A stretch of DNA of 64,000 nt from Aalborgiella sp963841045 (GCA_963841045.1 CAWJBD010000003.1:306498-370497); one strand, 5' to 3'. Positions 35,995-46,092 are shown, counted from the stretch's first letter. Notes: generated by a model from the sequence alone, not told the origin. Numbers and translations are program-made.

Positions 35995-37185
35995 TTAAAC
36001 GCCACGCGATCTGTCTGCATGGAATCGCAGCACAAATGCACTGAATTGACCCGCATCCAATGCCGCGCGCACTTCGCGCATCAGATTCAAGTAGTAGTGC
36101 AAGTTATGGATGCTGGCCAGCATGGGGCCTAACATTTCGCCACAACGATCAAGATGGTGCAAATACGCTCTGGAAAAGCCTGTGCGTCCACCCTGTGCAT
36201 ACGGAATGCCTGATGTACCCGCACAGGCATAGCAGGTACAGGTTTCGTCCAATGGTTTTTCGTCAGCCTTATGGCGTGCGTTACGTATTTTCAAATCACC
36301 AAAACGGGTGAACAAAGTACCGTTGCGGGCATTGCGGGTGGGCATGACGCAATCAAACATGTCGATGCCATTTTCCACGCCAGCAATCAAATCTTCTGGC
36401 GTGCCTACACCCATTAAATAGTGGGGTTTATGCGTGGGCAGTTTGGGGCCTATGTGTTTGAGCACGCGCAACATTTCTTCTTTAGGTTCGCCCACTGATA
36501 AACCGCCAACCGCAATTCCTGGGAAATCTAACTCCTCCAAACCGGTCAGTGATTCATCGCGCAAAGCCGTGTGCATGCCGCCTTGCACAATGCCAAAGAG
36601 TGCATTCGGATTTTCTAATCGTGCAAATTCAGCTTTACAACGTTTGGCCCACCTCAAGCTGAGTTCCATTGAGCTGCGTGCTTCAGCTTCCGTAGTTAGC
36701 TGACCTTTGGTTTTGGGCTCCACACTGATATAGGGCGTGCATTCGTCAAACTGCATGGCAATGTCAGAATTCAAGATGGTTTGAATTTGCATCGACACTT
36801 CGGGCGTTAAAAACAATTTATCGCCATTGACAGGGCTGGAAAATTTAACGCCTTCTTCGCTGATTTTGCGCATCTCACCGAGGCTCCACACCTGAAATCC
36901 GCCACTGTCAGTGAGCATGGGTTTTTGCCACAACTCAAATTTGTGCAAGCCACCAAATTGCTTGACCACATCCAGACCAGGGCGCATCCACAAATGGAAG
37001 GTGTTGCCCAAAATGATTTGAGCGCCCATGTCTTCCAAGCTTTGTGGTGTAACCCCTTTGACCGTGCCATATGTGCCAACAGGCATGAATACCGGTGTTT
37101 CGACCACACCATGGTTTAAAGTCATGCGTCCGCGGCGTGCATGGCTGTGAGGGGCGTCTGTCTGGAGGAGTTCGAATTTGAGCAT
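35995..37185 (-). CDS. tgt: tRNA-guanine transglycosylase
   Basis: 396 residues, the usual length. LTDSGGFQVWSL near residue 93 (Asp in substrate binding), GIVQGGMHTALR near residue 205, MFDCVMPTRNARNG near residue 278 (nucleophile Asp) and the zinc ligands CTCYACAG near residue 318 are all present. It swaps guanine-34 for preQ1 in tRNAs with GUN anticodons, the key step to queuosine. Single transcription unit beginning about 70 bases left of tRNA-Phe. Confidence 0.97.
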   Translation of the reverse strand: MLKFELLQTDAPHSHARRGRMTLNHGVVETPVFMPVGTYGTVKGVTPQSLEDMGAQIILGNTFHLWMRPGLDVVKQFGGLHKFELWQKPMLTDSGGFQVWSLGEMRKISEEGVKFSSPVNGDKLFLTPEVSMQIQTILNSDIAMQFDECTPYISVEPKTKGQLTTEAEARSSMELSLRWAKRCKAEFARLENPNALFGIVQGGMHTALRDESLTGLEELDFPGIAVGGLSVGEPKEEMLRVLKHIGPKLPTHKPHYLMGVGTPEDLIAGVENGIDMFDCVMPTRNARNGTLFTRFGDLKIRNARHKADEKPLDETCTCYACAGTSGIPYAQGGRTGFSRAYLHHLDRCGEMLGPMLASIHNLHYYLNLMREVRAALDAGQFSAFVLRFHADRSRGV

Positions 37186-37257
37186 GTGCGTTGGAACATG
37201 TACCGACCAATTAAACTAAGGTATTGCTTAGCAGAAGAATTGGTTAGCTCGAGAATT

Positions 37258-37333
37258 TGGTGGCCTGGACTGGAATCGAACCAGTGACACGCGGATTTTC
37301 AATCCGCTGCTCTACCAACTGAGCTACCGGGCC
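37258..37333 (-). tRNA. tRNA-Phe (anticodon GAA)
   Basis: The complement folds into a 76-base cloverleaf with anticodon stem CGGAT/ATCCG around TGAAA (GAA), T loop TTCGATT and an encoded CCA. Acceptor strands GGCCCGG and CCAGGCC leave one C-A mismatch at position 5-68; the rest pairs. Confidence 0.95.
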
Positions 37334-37374
37334 TGAGCCTATGATTATAGCAGTCTTGAATCGTCAATTTCGCA

Positions 37375-38040
37375 TCAATTGCGTTTATTGCGCGAGATTT
37401 CGACACCCAATTGTTTGAGTTTGCGGTAAAGGTGTGTGCGCTCTAATCCCGTTTTCTCTGCTATACGTGTCATAGACCCACCTTCTTTGTTTAAATGAAA
37501 TTCGAAATAGGCTTTTTCAAATTCATCCCGAACATCGCGCAATGGTTTGTCTAAATTGAAACTCTGAACCGATATCACATTGCTTTCGATAGATCGTGGC
37601 AAACCTTGCCCGCCTGTCATGGCTGATTCAACTGTAATTTCAGGCTCAGCGAGGCGAACAATATTTTTGTTTAAACCAGATTTACTCAAACCTTGTTCAA
37701 CGGCTTTGAGCAGTTTTTGCAAAGTGATGGGTTTTTCTAAAAATGCTTGTGCACCAATTTTGGTGGCCTCCACTGCCGTTTCTACAGTGGCATGCCCACT
37801 CATCATGATCACTGGCATGGTCAATTGACCAGAACCCACCCATTCTTTGAGTAGGGACACACCATCCATATCAGGCATCCAAATATCAAGCAACACCAAA
37901 TCGGGACAACTTTGATTTCTAGCCATTCTGGCTTGGCTGGCATTTTCAGCCAACTCAACCGAATGTCCTTCGTCATTCAATATCTCAGAAAGCAAGTCAC
38001 GAATTCCAAGTTCGTCATCAACCACCAGTATGTTTGCCAT
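37375..38040 (-). CDS. NtrX-like response regulator without AAA+ domain
   Basis: 221 residues. The receiver domain (residues 1-120) has VVDDE, the phospho-acceptor in LVLLDIWMPDMDG (Asp near 53), MMSGHAT and EKPI. A linker of about 55 residues follows, then a Fis-type helix-turn-helix (MTRIAEKTGLERTHLYRKLKQLG). The sigma-54-interacting AAA+ module of classical NtrX is missing, as in the short form common in beta-proteobacteria. Downstream of the ntrY-type kinase, its partner in sensing redox or nitrogen status. It probably acts at sigma-70 promoters. Confidence 0.87.
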   Translation of the reverse strand: MANILVVDDELGIRDLLSEILNDEGHSVELAENASQARMARNQSCPDLVLLDIWMPDMDGVSLLKEWVGSGQLTMPVIMMSGHATVETAVEATKIGAQAFLEKPITLQKLLKAVEQGLSKSGLNKNIVRLAEPEITVESAMTGGQGLPRSIESNVISVQSFNLDKPLRDVRDEFEKAYFEFHLNKEGGSMTRIAEKTGLERTHLYRKLKQLGVEISRNKRN

Positions 38041-38098
38041 TATTGTTTGTGTCTAAAATAAAAAAATATGTATTGAAATCTAGCCTGCGTTTTTTATT

Positions 38099-40432
38099 TC
38101 AACTCAAGGCGAATGATAACGATATTTGCGCACCTTCAATTGTTTCATTTGTAACCCGGTTGGATATATCAAGTCTTGCGTGGTGTTCATCAGCAATTTT
38201 TTTAACGACGGCTAAACCTAAGCCAGTTCCGTGGTGTTTAGTTGTTACATAGGGCTCAAATGCACGTTTCAGAATATGTTCCGGGAAGCCCGCACCACTG
38301 TCGGAAACCACCATCCTCACGCGTTGGGTCTCTGGATTCCATTGGCTGCTGATTTTGACTTGTTTGACTGGTGTTGACAGCGTTGCGTCGACAGCATTTT
38401 GCAGTAAATTGTGTATCACTTGTCGCAGTTGTTGTGCGTCGCCTGAAATATTTGGACAGGCTTCATCCAGCATGGCCTCTATCGAAATTTCACCTTGCTT
38501 AGCCCAACGTGGTTGCGTTTCATCTGCGCCGTACAACTGTAAAACATCCAGAATCAAGGCATTTAAATTGACAGGCTTTAATTCTGCAGCGGGCAGTCTT
38601 GCATAATCTCTGAATTCATTCACCAAGCGTTTCATGGCTTCAACTTGATCGACGATTGTTTTGACAGATTTTGTTAAAACCAATTGTTCAGGCTCAGCAA
38701 CTTTGCCACTCAACTTTTTTTCTAGACGTTGAGCAGACAGTTGGATGGGTGTGAGCGGGTTTTTAATTTCATGAGCCAATCGACGTGCCACATCGCCCCA
38801 TGCCAGCGCGCGCTGCGATGAAACTACATCTGAAATATCATCAAATACCAGCAAGCGCAAAGACTGTTTACTCAAACTTGGCAATTCTGCGCCACGTGCA
38901 ATCAATGTGATGGTTTGGTGCGTGGCGAAGGGAGAATTGCCTGCTGTGGATGATTCCAAAGAATTCAGTTCAAATGAGTGTTGCCAGTGGTCCAAATGGT
39001 GCAACTGGCGTTCGCTTAAAAACGCATCGAATTGTGACTTCACACCCTGAGCAAATTTTTCCAGCCCAGTCACACTCTCCAAGGTTTGCCCTTTGTTATT
39101 TTCCAGTGAACGCTGCAATATGCGTGCCGCACCGGGGTTGCACGACTGAATCACGCCATTCGGATCCATCACAATCACACCTGATGTGAGGTTGTCCAAG
39201 ATAACTTGCAGATTTTCACGTGCCGTATTGACCTGCGCCATACTACTTTCCACAGTACTGCGTGCATCAGCCAGTTGTTGCGTCATCAATGCAAACGAAC
39301 GCGTTAAACCGCCCAATTCGTCTTTACTTTGCAGCATGGCTTTGGGTGCTAAATCACCAGCCGCAACCTGACGCACGCCATCGGCCAACAGCAGCAAGGG
39401 TGCTGCCAGTTGTGCACCAAGAAAAACCGCCAACAACACTGCACTGAAAACTGCTAAAAACAAACTGAGCGTCAAAGTTCCAATGTACATGCGGCGCAAA
39501 CCTTCCCGAGCTAAAGCACGGTTTTGATATTCCGCATTCGCTTGTGTTACGGCCAATGCATTGCTGACCAAGTTGGGGGGCAATAATTGACTGATTTGCA
39601 AATATCTGGGTTCATCTGAAATACCAAAACTGGTGCTTTCCACGGTAGCCAAGGCATTGATTTTTGCGGCGTTGGGAGTATTCGCCGGTTCAATCAAAAT
39701 GGCATTACCAGCACCTTCGTCTAAACCTTCAACACTGGTTGTCACCCGCAATGATTTAGCTTTGCGCATTTGTACTGCTGTGGGTCGACTGATTGCGCCT
39801 AATTTGTAGCGCTGTTCGCCAGCACTGGCAATCAGCTGTCCAGAGCTGGACCAAAGCTGCACGTCCTGCGCGTTCATTTGCTCTCGTATGCGTTCAAGCT
39901 CTAAACTGGCTGTACCCTCTGGCATGCCAGACAATCGCGATGCTGCGGCACGTGCATCATTGGCCAATTCAGACGATAGAACATCCAGTGTGACACGTCC
40001 AAGGTTCAATCCTGCATCAAGTGCAGATTCAACCTTGACATCAAACCAACTCTCGATGGACCGTGAAACAAACTGGTAAGACACCACATAAATCAGAAGA
40101 CCCGGTGCAAAACCAACCAATGAAAAAATCAGCGCCAACTTGACCAACAATTGGCTACCAAACTTACCTTGGCGCAAACGCATGATTAAACGCACCGCCA
40201 TAAAGCCAATTAACACCAACAACAAACCAGCCACAACGATATTGAGCGTCAACAAGTAGCCATACGTATTTTCATATTGGGCGCGGTTATTGGTTGAAAC
40301 CGTCAACAAAAACAGCAGCACCACCGTAATGATCACCACACTGGCAGCACCCAAACCCAATATCCATCTCACCGATGCAGAAGATCGAGTGACATGGCCT
40401 GCCAGGTTTTTAGATTGCAACCACTTGCTCAT
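38099..40432 (-). CDS. NtrY-like membrane sensor histidine kinase
   Basis: 777 residues from ATG 40432, overlapping the DUF4390 stop (ATGA). Order: three N-terminal membrane segments, a periplasmic part (about 110-290), a further membrane segment, HAMP (LADGVRQVAAGDL), PAS (VILDNLTSGVIVMDPNGVIQ), HisKA with HEIKNPLTPIQLSAQRL (phospho-His), and HATPase with DSGAGFPEHIL and GTGLGLAVVKK. The domain order is that of NtrY. It passes phosphate to the response regulator 58 bases downstream. Confidence 0.93.
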   Translation of the reverse strand: MSKWLQSKNLAGHVTRSSASVRWILGLGAASVVIITVVLLFLLTVSTNNRAQYENTYGYLLTLNIVVAGLLLVLIGFMAVRLIMRLRQGKFGSQLLVKLALIFSLVGFAPGLLIYVVSYQFVSRSIESWFDVKVESALDAGLNLGRVTLDVLSSELANDARAAASRLSGMPEGTASLELERIREQMNAQDVQLWSSSGQLIASAGEQRYKLGAISRPTAVQMRKAKSLRVTTSVEGLDEGAGNAILIEPANTPNAAKINALATVESTSFGISDEPRYLQISQLLPPNLVSNALAVTQANAEYQNRALAREGLRRMYIGTLTLSLFLAVFSAVLLAVFLGAQLAAPLLLLADGVRQVAAGDLAPKAMLQSKDELGGLTRSFALMTQQLADARSTVESSMAQVNTARENLQVILDNLTSGVIVMDPNGVIQSCNPGAARILQRSLENNKGQTLESVTGLEKFAQGVKSQFDAFLSERQLHHLDHWQHSFELNSLESSTAGNSPFATHQTITLIARGAELPSLSKQSLRLLVFDDISDVVSSQRALAWGDVARRLAHEIKNPLTPIQLSAQRLEKKLSGKVAEPEQLVLTKSVKTIVDQVEAMKRLVNEFRDYARLPAAELKPVNLNALILDVLQLYGADETQPRWAKQGEISIEAMLDEACPNISGDAQQLRQVIHNLLQNAVDATLSTPVKQVKISSQWNPETQRVRMVVSDSGAGFPEHILKRAFEPYVTTKHHGTGLGLAVVKKIADEHHARLDISNRVTNETIEGAQISLSFALS

Positions 40433-41064
40433 TTGATGCTCTCGGCCACAAACCGCAAACTTTTGCTGGTCTCGATGAGCCAATCATTGTTGCCAATGAG
40501 TCCGATTTGAAAAGGTCTAGGTAGTTCTGATAAATCTAATTTAAATTTAAAAACCAATGTGTGCACAGAAGTAGGATCTATTTCGGCAATATCGGCGATG
40601 CGCCAGCGGTTAAAACGTTTGATACTGGCAAGAGCATCATTCAAACTTTCAAAATATTGTGGCAAACTGACACCGCCTGCACCCACGTTCAAACGCCATC
40701 GCCGTGTCAATGACTGGTAACTCAATCGCATCACGCGACTGGCCACAGATATTTTTTTGTCGTACCAATACCAACGGTCACGTGTGATTTCGGTTTCCGC
40801 AATGAATATCAAAGGCACGCCTTTGATCAACGCATCTTCAACAATAGGCGACATTTCAAATGCGATTTGCGCATTCAAAAACAGCTCTGTTTCCGAGCGA
40901 CTCAGTTGCATTGCACTGACGTTTGCATTTGAATTTTGAGCGCGCGCAGATCCAGCAACCAGCAAACTGGTCAGTAACAAGCTCAATGGTAGAAACCAAA
41001 TAAGCAAAGACGCAACGATGCTACGATTTTGCTTTTTCAAGAAGGGCATAGAAAAATCCGTCAT
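40429..41064 (-). CDS. DUF4390 domain protein
   Basis: 211 residues from ATG 41064, chosen for its GGAGA ribosome site; it overlaps the end of rsmB by 44 bases. The signal peptide (MPFLKKQNRSIVASLLIWFL... to ARAQ) leads to a periplasmic domain with AQIAFEMSPIVEDALIKGVPL and DRWYWYDKKISVASRVMRLSYQ. Always found between rsmB and ntrY in Burkholderiales, so probably part of NtrY signalling, but the function is unknown. Confidence 0.85.
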   Translation of the reverse strand: MTDFSMPFLKKQNRSIVASLLIWFLPLSLLLTSLLVAGSARAQNSNANVSAMQLSRSETELFLNAQIAFEMSPIVEDALIKGVPLIFIAETEITRDRWYWYDKKISVASRVMRLSYQSLTRRWRLNVGAGGVSLPQYFESLNDALASIKRFNRWRIADIAEIDPTSVHTLVFKFKLDLSELPRPFQIGLIGNNDWLIETSKSLRFVAESIK

Positions 41065-42430
41065 GATTCTCCAGCTTATTGTCATCGCTCGTGCCAGAAT
41101 TTGCAGCAGGTTTGCCAATTAAATGGCCATACGAAGGCAAAAGCGTTGCATATTTGTTGCTAACTAAGAATTTATGAATCTGGTCCTGACCCTCTGCCTT
41201 GAAAACCGAGCAAGTACAGTACAACAAGCGCCCACCGGGTTGAAGGTGTTGCCAAAGCGTATTCAGCAGCTTCCACTGTATGCTGGCCAACTGTGCAATA
41301 TCGGTCTCGCGTCTGAGCCAGCGACTGTCCGGATGACGTCGCACTATGCCAGAAGCACTGCAAGGTGCGTCCAACAAAATCGCATCAAACATAGCATGTC
41401 GAATTTCTTTGGGCCACGTATCAGGTTGTGCAGCATCAGCCACCAGAACTTTGGCTTTCAAGTTCAAACGTTTCAGTGTTTCATTGATTCTGTCGCAGCG
41501 CACAGGGTCAACGTCCATAGCCGTCACTTCACCGTCGCTTATCTCCAGCAAATGCGCCGTTTTACCACCAGGCGCGGCACACGCGTCTAAAATTCGCAAA
41601 CCGCTTTGAGGCAAATCTTTGAGCAACAGAGGTGCTGCCAACTGCGCAGCAGCATCTTGCACCGAAACCACACCGTCTACAAATCCTGGGATCTGGATCA
41701 CAGGCAGTGGTTTGGTCAATGTAATGCCGAAATCACCCACAATAGTTGCAGCAACATTTTCGTGATGTTCATCACTACTTTTGTCCCTATTATTTTTCAA
41801 AGCATCCGCATTTTTGAATCGTGAGAAATAATCCGACAATGACGATTTCCTGATGTTCACCCGCAGTGTCATCGGAGCGCGACCATTGCCTGCTTGCAAT
41901 ATCTGTTGCCAATTTTCAGGGTAGTCATTTTGCAATCGTTTAATCCACCACAAAGGATGATTCCAACGCCCGACCAAAGTCTTGATCGCCTGCTCCGTCA
42001 GAGCATCTTTCTCACGCAAATAGCGCCGCAAACACGCGTTGATAAACGCACTGCTACCCTTGGTTTGTGGATTGCGTTTGGCTGCTTCAACGGTTTGATC
42101 CACCAGTGTGAATGCGTCGTATTGGGGCGATTCTGCGGCTTCGATGTCGTTTGCATATTCATTTGAAAAAGCTGGTGCATCAAAACACATCAAAGACAAA
42201 GACACACACAGCAATGCATCGACTTGCGGCGACGGTGCACGTTTGGCCAACAGCGCGCGCAATGTTTGTGCTGTGCCCAGCCAGCGCCAAACATGAAAAC
42301 TCAGAGCTTGCACACCTGGACGCAGTTGGGCATCTACTGCAGCAATGGCTGCTGTGCCAGATGTACCAGCCTGTACAGCCTGCACCACAGCGGCGGTACT
42401 TTGCAACTGTTTCCACAAGGGAATCATCAT
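41021..42430 (-). CDS. rsmB: 16S rRNA (cytosine(967)-C5)-methyltransferase RsmB
   Basis: 469 residues. The N-terminal NusB-like domain is followed by the methyltransferase domain with LDACAAPGGKTAHLLE near residue 283 (SAM loop), LLDAPCSASGIVRRHPD near residue 352 and YCTCSVFKAEG near residue 408 (catalytic Cys). It methylates C967 of 16S rRNA. Its start overlaps the lolD stop by four bases. Confidence 0.95.
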   Translation of the reverse strand: MMIPLWKQLQSTAAVVQAVQAGTSGTAAIAAVDAQLRPGVQALSFHVWRWLGTAQTLRALLAKRAPSPQVDALLCVSLSLMCFDAPAFSNEYANDIEAAESPQYDAFTLVDQTVEAAKRNPQTKGSSAFINACLRRYLREKDALTEQAIKTLVGRWNHPLWWIKRLQNDYPENWQQILQAGNGRAPMTLRVNIRKSSLSDYFSRFKNADALKNNRDKSSDEHHENVAATIVGDFGITLTKPLPVIQIPGFVDGVVSVQDAAAQLAAPLLLKDLPQSGLRILDACAAPGGKTAHLLEISDGEVTAMDVDPVRCDRINETLKRLNLKAKVLVADAAQPDTWPKEIRHAMFDAILLDAPCSASGIVRRHPDSRWLRRETDIAQLASIQWKLLNTLWQHLQPGGRLLYCTCSVFKAEGQDQIHKFLVSNKYATLLPSYGHLIGKPAANSGTSDDNKLENHDGFFYALLEKAKS

Positions 42431-43104
42431 CCTTGCAGCACCCCACCCACTAAGCGCAATTGTCTATCGCAACGCGCAGCCAAGGTTTCGTCGTGGGTAA
42501 CGACAACAAATGCTGTGCCATGCGATTTGGCCAATTGCAGCATCAAGTCAAAGACGGCATTGGCCGTGTTACGGTCTAAATTACCTGTCGGTTCGTCTGC
42601 AAGTACACATGCAGGCTGGGTAACCAGCGCCCTTGCAATGGCAACGCGTTGGCGTTCACCGCCCGACAACTCAGCAGGGCGGTGTTGCACTCGGTCTTTA
42701 AGACCCACACTTGCCAGCATATCAACTGCTGTTTTAGCCGCTGTAACAGTGCTTAAACGTCGAATCCACAAAGGCATGGCCACATTGTCTTGCGCACTGA
42801 ATTCAGCCAGCAAATGGTGAAACTGGTAAACAAAACCCAAGTGTTGGTTACGCAGATGACCTATCTCCGCCTCGTTCAAATTGGCCAGTTCCTGACCTTT
42901 GAGAACCACCTTGCCCGTTGTTGGCGAATCAAGCCCGCCGAGCAAATGCAAAAGCGTACTTTTGCCAGAGCCTGAAGCACCCACAATGGCCAATATTTCA
43001 CCTGCATGAACCTGTAAATCCACACCCTGCAGCACCGTGACATCCAACGGACCTTCGATAAATCTTTTTCCCAGATTGGTAGCAGACAAAACAATCTCAT
43101 TCAT
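42427..43104 (-). CDS. lolD: Lipoprotein-release ABC ATPase LolD
   Basis: 225 residues. Walker A GASGSGKSTLLHLLGGLD near residue 43, Q-loop VYQFHHLLAEFSA (the LolD-type pattern), LSGGERQRVAIARAL near residue 145 and ADEPTGNLD. It powers extraction of lipoproteins from the inner membrane for transfer to LolA. It overlaps the permease gene upstream by eight bases and is followed directly by rsmB. Confidence 0.95.
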   Translation of the reverse strand: MNEIVLSATNLGKRFIEGPLDVTVLQGVDLQVHAGEILAIVGASGSGKSTLLHLLGGLDSPTTGKVVLKGQELANLNEAEIGHLRNQHLGFVYQFHHLLAEFSAQDNVAMPLWIRRLSTVTAAKTAVDMLASVGLKDRVQHRPAELSGGERQRVAIARALVTQPACVLADEPTGNLDRNTANAVFDLMLQLAKSHGTAFVVVTHDETLAARCDRQLRLVGGVLQG

Positions 43105-44356
43105 AGCGCAAAGCCTCCGCAGGATTCATGCGGCTGGCACGCCAGCTGGGATACAGCGTGGCGGCGAAGGCCAAAATGAGCGCAATCACGGCGATGGGCA
43201 AAATATCCGCCATCTGCGGCTCGCTGGGCATGCGGCTCAAAAAATAGATGTCTTTGGGTAAAAAACTGGCATTGAACACACGTTCAATGAAGGGCACGAT
43301 CACATCAATATTGAATGCCACGCCCAAGCCCAACAGCAAACCCGCGAATGTGCCAATCACCCCCACCGTTGCGCCTTGCACTACAAAAATGCCCATGATG
43401 CTTTTGGGGCTGGCACCCAGGGTGCGCAAAATGGCAATATCAGCACGTTTGTCTTGCACAGTCATCACCAAGGTCGATACCAAATTGAATGCAGCAACGG
43501 CCACGATCAGCGTCAAGATAATGAACATCATGCGTTTTTCAACCTGCACAGCTGCAAACCAGGTTTTGTTTTGCCGTGTCCAATCCCGCACCACCAAATT
43601 GCCAGTCAAACTGAGGCTTAAATCGCGTGCCACCGTACGTGCTTCGTGCAAGTCTTTGAGCTTTAATCGTATGCCGGTGGGACCTTCTAGACGGAATATT
43701 TTGGCCGCATCGTCAACATGCATCATCGCCAGTGTTGAGTCGTATTCAAAATGTCCTGAATCAAAAGTACCCACCACCACCAATTGCTTCATGCGTGGGG
43801 TTACGCCAGCAGGGGTCACCTGACCGCTAGGGGCTATCAATGTCACCAATTCGCCCTTGCTCACGCCCAATTGCCGCGCCAATTCATAACCCAGTACCAC
43901 GCCAAATTCACCGGGCACCAAGGCTTTGATGACGTTCAAGTTTTGCGTGTTAGCCGCCAAGTCCGTCACTTGGCTTTCGGTGGTTGGGTCAATGCCGCGC
44001 ACAATCGCGCCCTTCATGTCTTCGCCCCGCGCCAATAACGATTGTGTGGATATGAAACTTGATGCACCTACCACTTGTGGATGCGCACGCACTTCGGTCA
44101 AGGTGCGGTTGACGTCACTTAAAGCTTCGCCATTGCTGCTGAGAATCTCGATGTGCGACACCACCGACAACATGCGGTCGCGCACCTCTTTTTGAAAGCC
44201 GTTCATCACCGACAGCACAATGATCAAGGCCGCCACCCCCAAAGCAATGCCCAACATGGACACGCCAGAAATAAACGAAATAAAGCCATTGCGCCGCGTC
44301 GCACGCCCCGCACGGGTATAGCGCCAGCCAAGTTGGAGTTCGTAAGGGATTTGCAT
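43097..44356 (-). CDS. Lipoprotein-release permease LolC/LolE
   Basis: 419 residues from ATG 44356. Four membrane segments with a large periplasmic domain after the first; MQIPYELQLGWRYTRAGRATRRNGFISFISGVSMLGIALGVAALIIVLSVMNGF is the canonical LolC/E start, and the end reads WRASRMNPAEALRYE. A single LolC/E-type permease gene is paired with lolD, which suggests a homodimeric LolF-like form as in many beta-proteobacteria, unless a second copy lies elsewhere. Confidence 0.93.
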   Translation of the reverse strand: MQIPYELQLGWRYTRAGRATRRNGFISFISGVSMLGIALGVAALIIVLSVMNGFQKEVRDRMLSVVSHIEILSSNGEALSDVNRTLTEVRAHPQVVGASSFISTQSLLARGEDMKGAIVRGIDPTTESQVTDLAANTQNLNVIKALVPGEFGVVLGYELARQLGVSKGELVTLIAPSGQVTPAGVTPRMKQLVVVGTFDSGHFEYDSTLAMMHVDDAAKIFRLEGPTGIRLKLKDLHEARTVARDLSLSLTGNLVVRDWTRQNKTWFAAVQVEKRMMFIILTLIVAVAAFNLVSTLVMTVQDKRADIAILRTLGASPKSIMGIFVVQGATVGVIGTFAGLLLGLGVAFNIDVIVPFIERVFNASFLPKDIYFLSRMPSEPQMADILPIAVIALILAFAATLYPSWRASRMNPAEALRYE

Positions 44357-44409
44357 AAGTGCTTGATGGTAGCAGTACAAATGCGAATTTTCGAATCATA
44401 CGGACGTAA

Positions 44410-44434
44410 AAAAGCCCACATGACGTGGGCTTTT
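44410..44434 (-). terminator. Terminator between the lipoprotein and lolC genes
   Basis: Stem AAAAGCCCAC / GTGGGCTTTT with loop ATGAC. On the minus strand it ends in a T-run and lies 30 bases past the stop of the lipoprotein gene at 44465. Confidence 0.88.
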
Positions 44435-44464
44435 AAGATGAGTCTTAAGAATTAACAGAATTAA

Positions 44465-44959
44465 TTATTGCTTTATGTATGGAATTCCACCAGTCCACCA
44501 TGCCGTAGGATTTTCGGAAGTAAACGAAGCGGCAACATATAAACCTGAACCATTCACAACAGCAAACCCTAAGTATCCAGAGCCGGGTGTTGTGGACGAA
44601 TCATACTTATAAGAATCCACTGATTGACCTAAAAATGTTGCCTTGTTGCCAATTGTGTAGACGCCAGACTCTGTCGTTGTATCCGTACTTAACAAAATTG
44701 TGCATGCTGCATCTGAGTACTTTTTCGTATTAACAACAGTTCCTACCAATTGCGTTGCACTGAGCTTTGAAGCCGTCCTGGTGACCACTTCATAATTTCC
44801 AGCCCAAGCAAAGCATTGGCTTTTCCAAGTGCCTACATAAGGGTCAGCTACATCTGATGGTGCGGCATCACCACCACCACAACCAGCAATAGTAATAGCT
44901 GCAGACATTCCAAAAATAAATAACAATTTCAACTGAATCCGTTTGAGTTGGCCTAACAT
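44465..44959 (-). CDS. Small lipoprotein, unknown function
   Basis: 164 residues with a lipoprotein signal (IFGMSAAITIAGCGGG; Cys near 27) and a strong AGGAGG ribosome site. The mature part has YVGTWKSQC near residue 42 and ends GGIPYIKQ; a small beta-rich fold with two or more Cys is likely. No family recognised. Single gene with its own terminator. Confidence 0.75.
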   Translation of the reverse strand: MLGQLKRIQLKLLFIFGMSAAITIAGCGGGDAAPSDVADPYVGTWKSQCFAWAGNYEVVTRTASKLSATQLVGTVVNTKKYSDAACTILLSTDTTTESGVYTIGNKATFLGQSVDSYKYDSSTTPGSGYLGFAVVNGSGLYVAASFTSENPTAWWTGGIPYIKQ

Positions 44960-45114
44960 ATGTCCTCCTTTTTAAAATTCATCAAATGAGATACAAAGCG
45001 TAAACTAGACTACGCAACAAGCCACTGGTAGTAACCCTTGAACTGAGCTCACTAAGTCTATACCTTTGGATATAGGATATCGTTTCTTTGCACCCGCACA
45101 CCGTATTTCAGACC

Positions 45115-46092
45115 ATGCACATCCTTATTCCATTTGCAGCTGCTACTTCACCCGATACCGACAAATGGGTACAAACCGTGCGCTTGCCCAATTTGAATCG
45201 GCTCTTGGCAACAATGCGATTAAGTCACAACGATGTGGGAACGGCAGAATCATATTCCCCACCACACGAACGCGCTTTGGCACGGCTACAAGGTTTAGCA
45301 ACGACAGATGGATGCATCCCTTGGGCTGCGCAGCGAGCTATTTGCTTGGGTTTACCCAACGCACAAAGTACTGCATGGAGTTTTATCACGCTGTGCCATG
45401 CGCAAGTTGGCATGAACGATGTACAACTGCAAAATCCTGAGCTATTGCAAGTCACCGAAGCAGAATCTGAAACTTTGCTCAGCGACATGCAGCCCTACTT
45501 TGCCGAAGATGGTATGGCCCTGCACGCATTGACAGACTTGCCCAACACATGGCTGGTCAGTGGCGAACCTTTGCGTGGCATGCACACCGCTTCACTTGAC
45601 CGTGTCATCGGGAAAAACATCGATGCATGGCAAGCCAAGGGTGAACATTCCAGCAAAATTCATCGCTTGCAAAACGAAATGCAAATGCTGCTCTATACCC
45701 ACAAAATCAACACTGCACGCGATCGGACAAAAAAGCCAAACATCAATTCAATTTGGTTTCATGGCATTGGCGAAAGTTGCCAAACAAATCCTAATGAGCA
45801 AAGTTCAATGTCTCAGGTGCTGATGTTAAGAAACCTGGCCAACGCCGCATTCGACCAAGACTGGCATGCGTGGGCAACAACTTGGCAAGAACTGGATGCC
45901 ACCGTAGGCGCAGACCTGCTAAGCCGCGCAAACAATGGTGAACCAGTTAGCCTAACCCTGTGCGGTGAACACACTGCATTAAGCTTTGAGCCCAAACCCG
46001 CCAGCGCATTGGCACGTACTATAGACAAAGTTATATGCTTTTTAGGCCTCAATCCGGCGTATTTATTGCCTAAAGTGCTATTTAATTTATAG
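45115..46092 (+). CDS. Phosphoglycerate-mutase-like protein next to recJ
   Basis: 325 residues from ATG 45115 (MHILIPFAAA). YSPPHERALARLQG near residue 50, a long central region and SLDRVIGKNIDAW near residue 160 match the proteins usually encoded just before recJ in Burkholderiales and labelled phosphoglycerate mutase by distant similarity; catalytic activity is doubtful. The C-terminal 17 residues (FLGLNPAYLLPKVLFNL) are encoded by the dispersed element, whose right hairpin arm supplies the TAG stop. The native C-terminus was therefore replaced or extended. Confidence 0.7.
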   Translation: MHILIPFAAATSPDTDKWVQTVRLPNLNRLLATMRLSHNDVGTAESYSPPHERALARLQGLATTDGCIPWAAQRAICLGLPNAQSTAWSFITLCHAQVGMNDVQLQNPELLQVTEAESETLLSDMQPYFAEDGMALHALTDLPNTWLVSGEPLRGMHTASLDRVIGKNIDAWQAKGEHSSKIHRLQNEMQMLLYTHKINTARDRTKKPNINSIWFHGIGESCQTNPNEQSSMSQVLMLRNLANAAFDQDWHAWATTWQELDATVGADLLSRANNGEPVSLTLCGEHTALSFEPKPASALARTIDKVICFLGLNPAYLLPKVLFNL

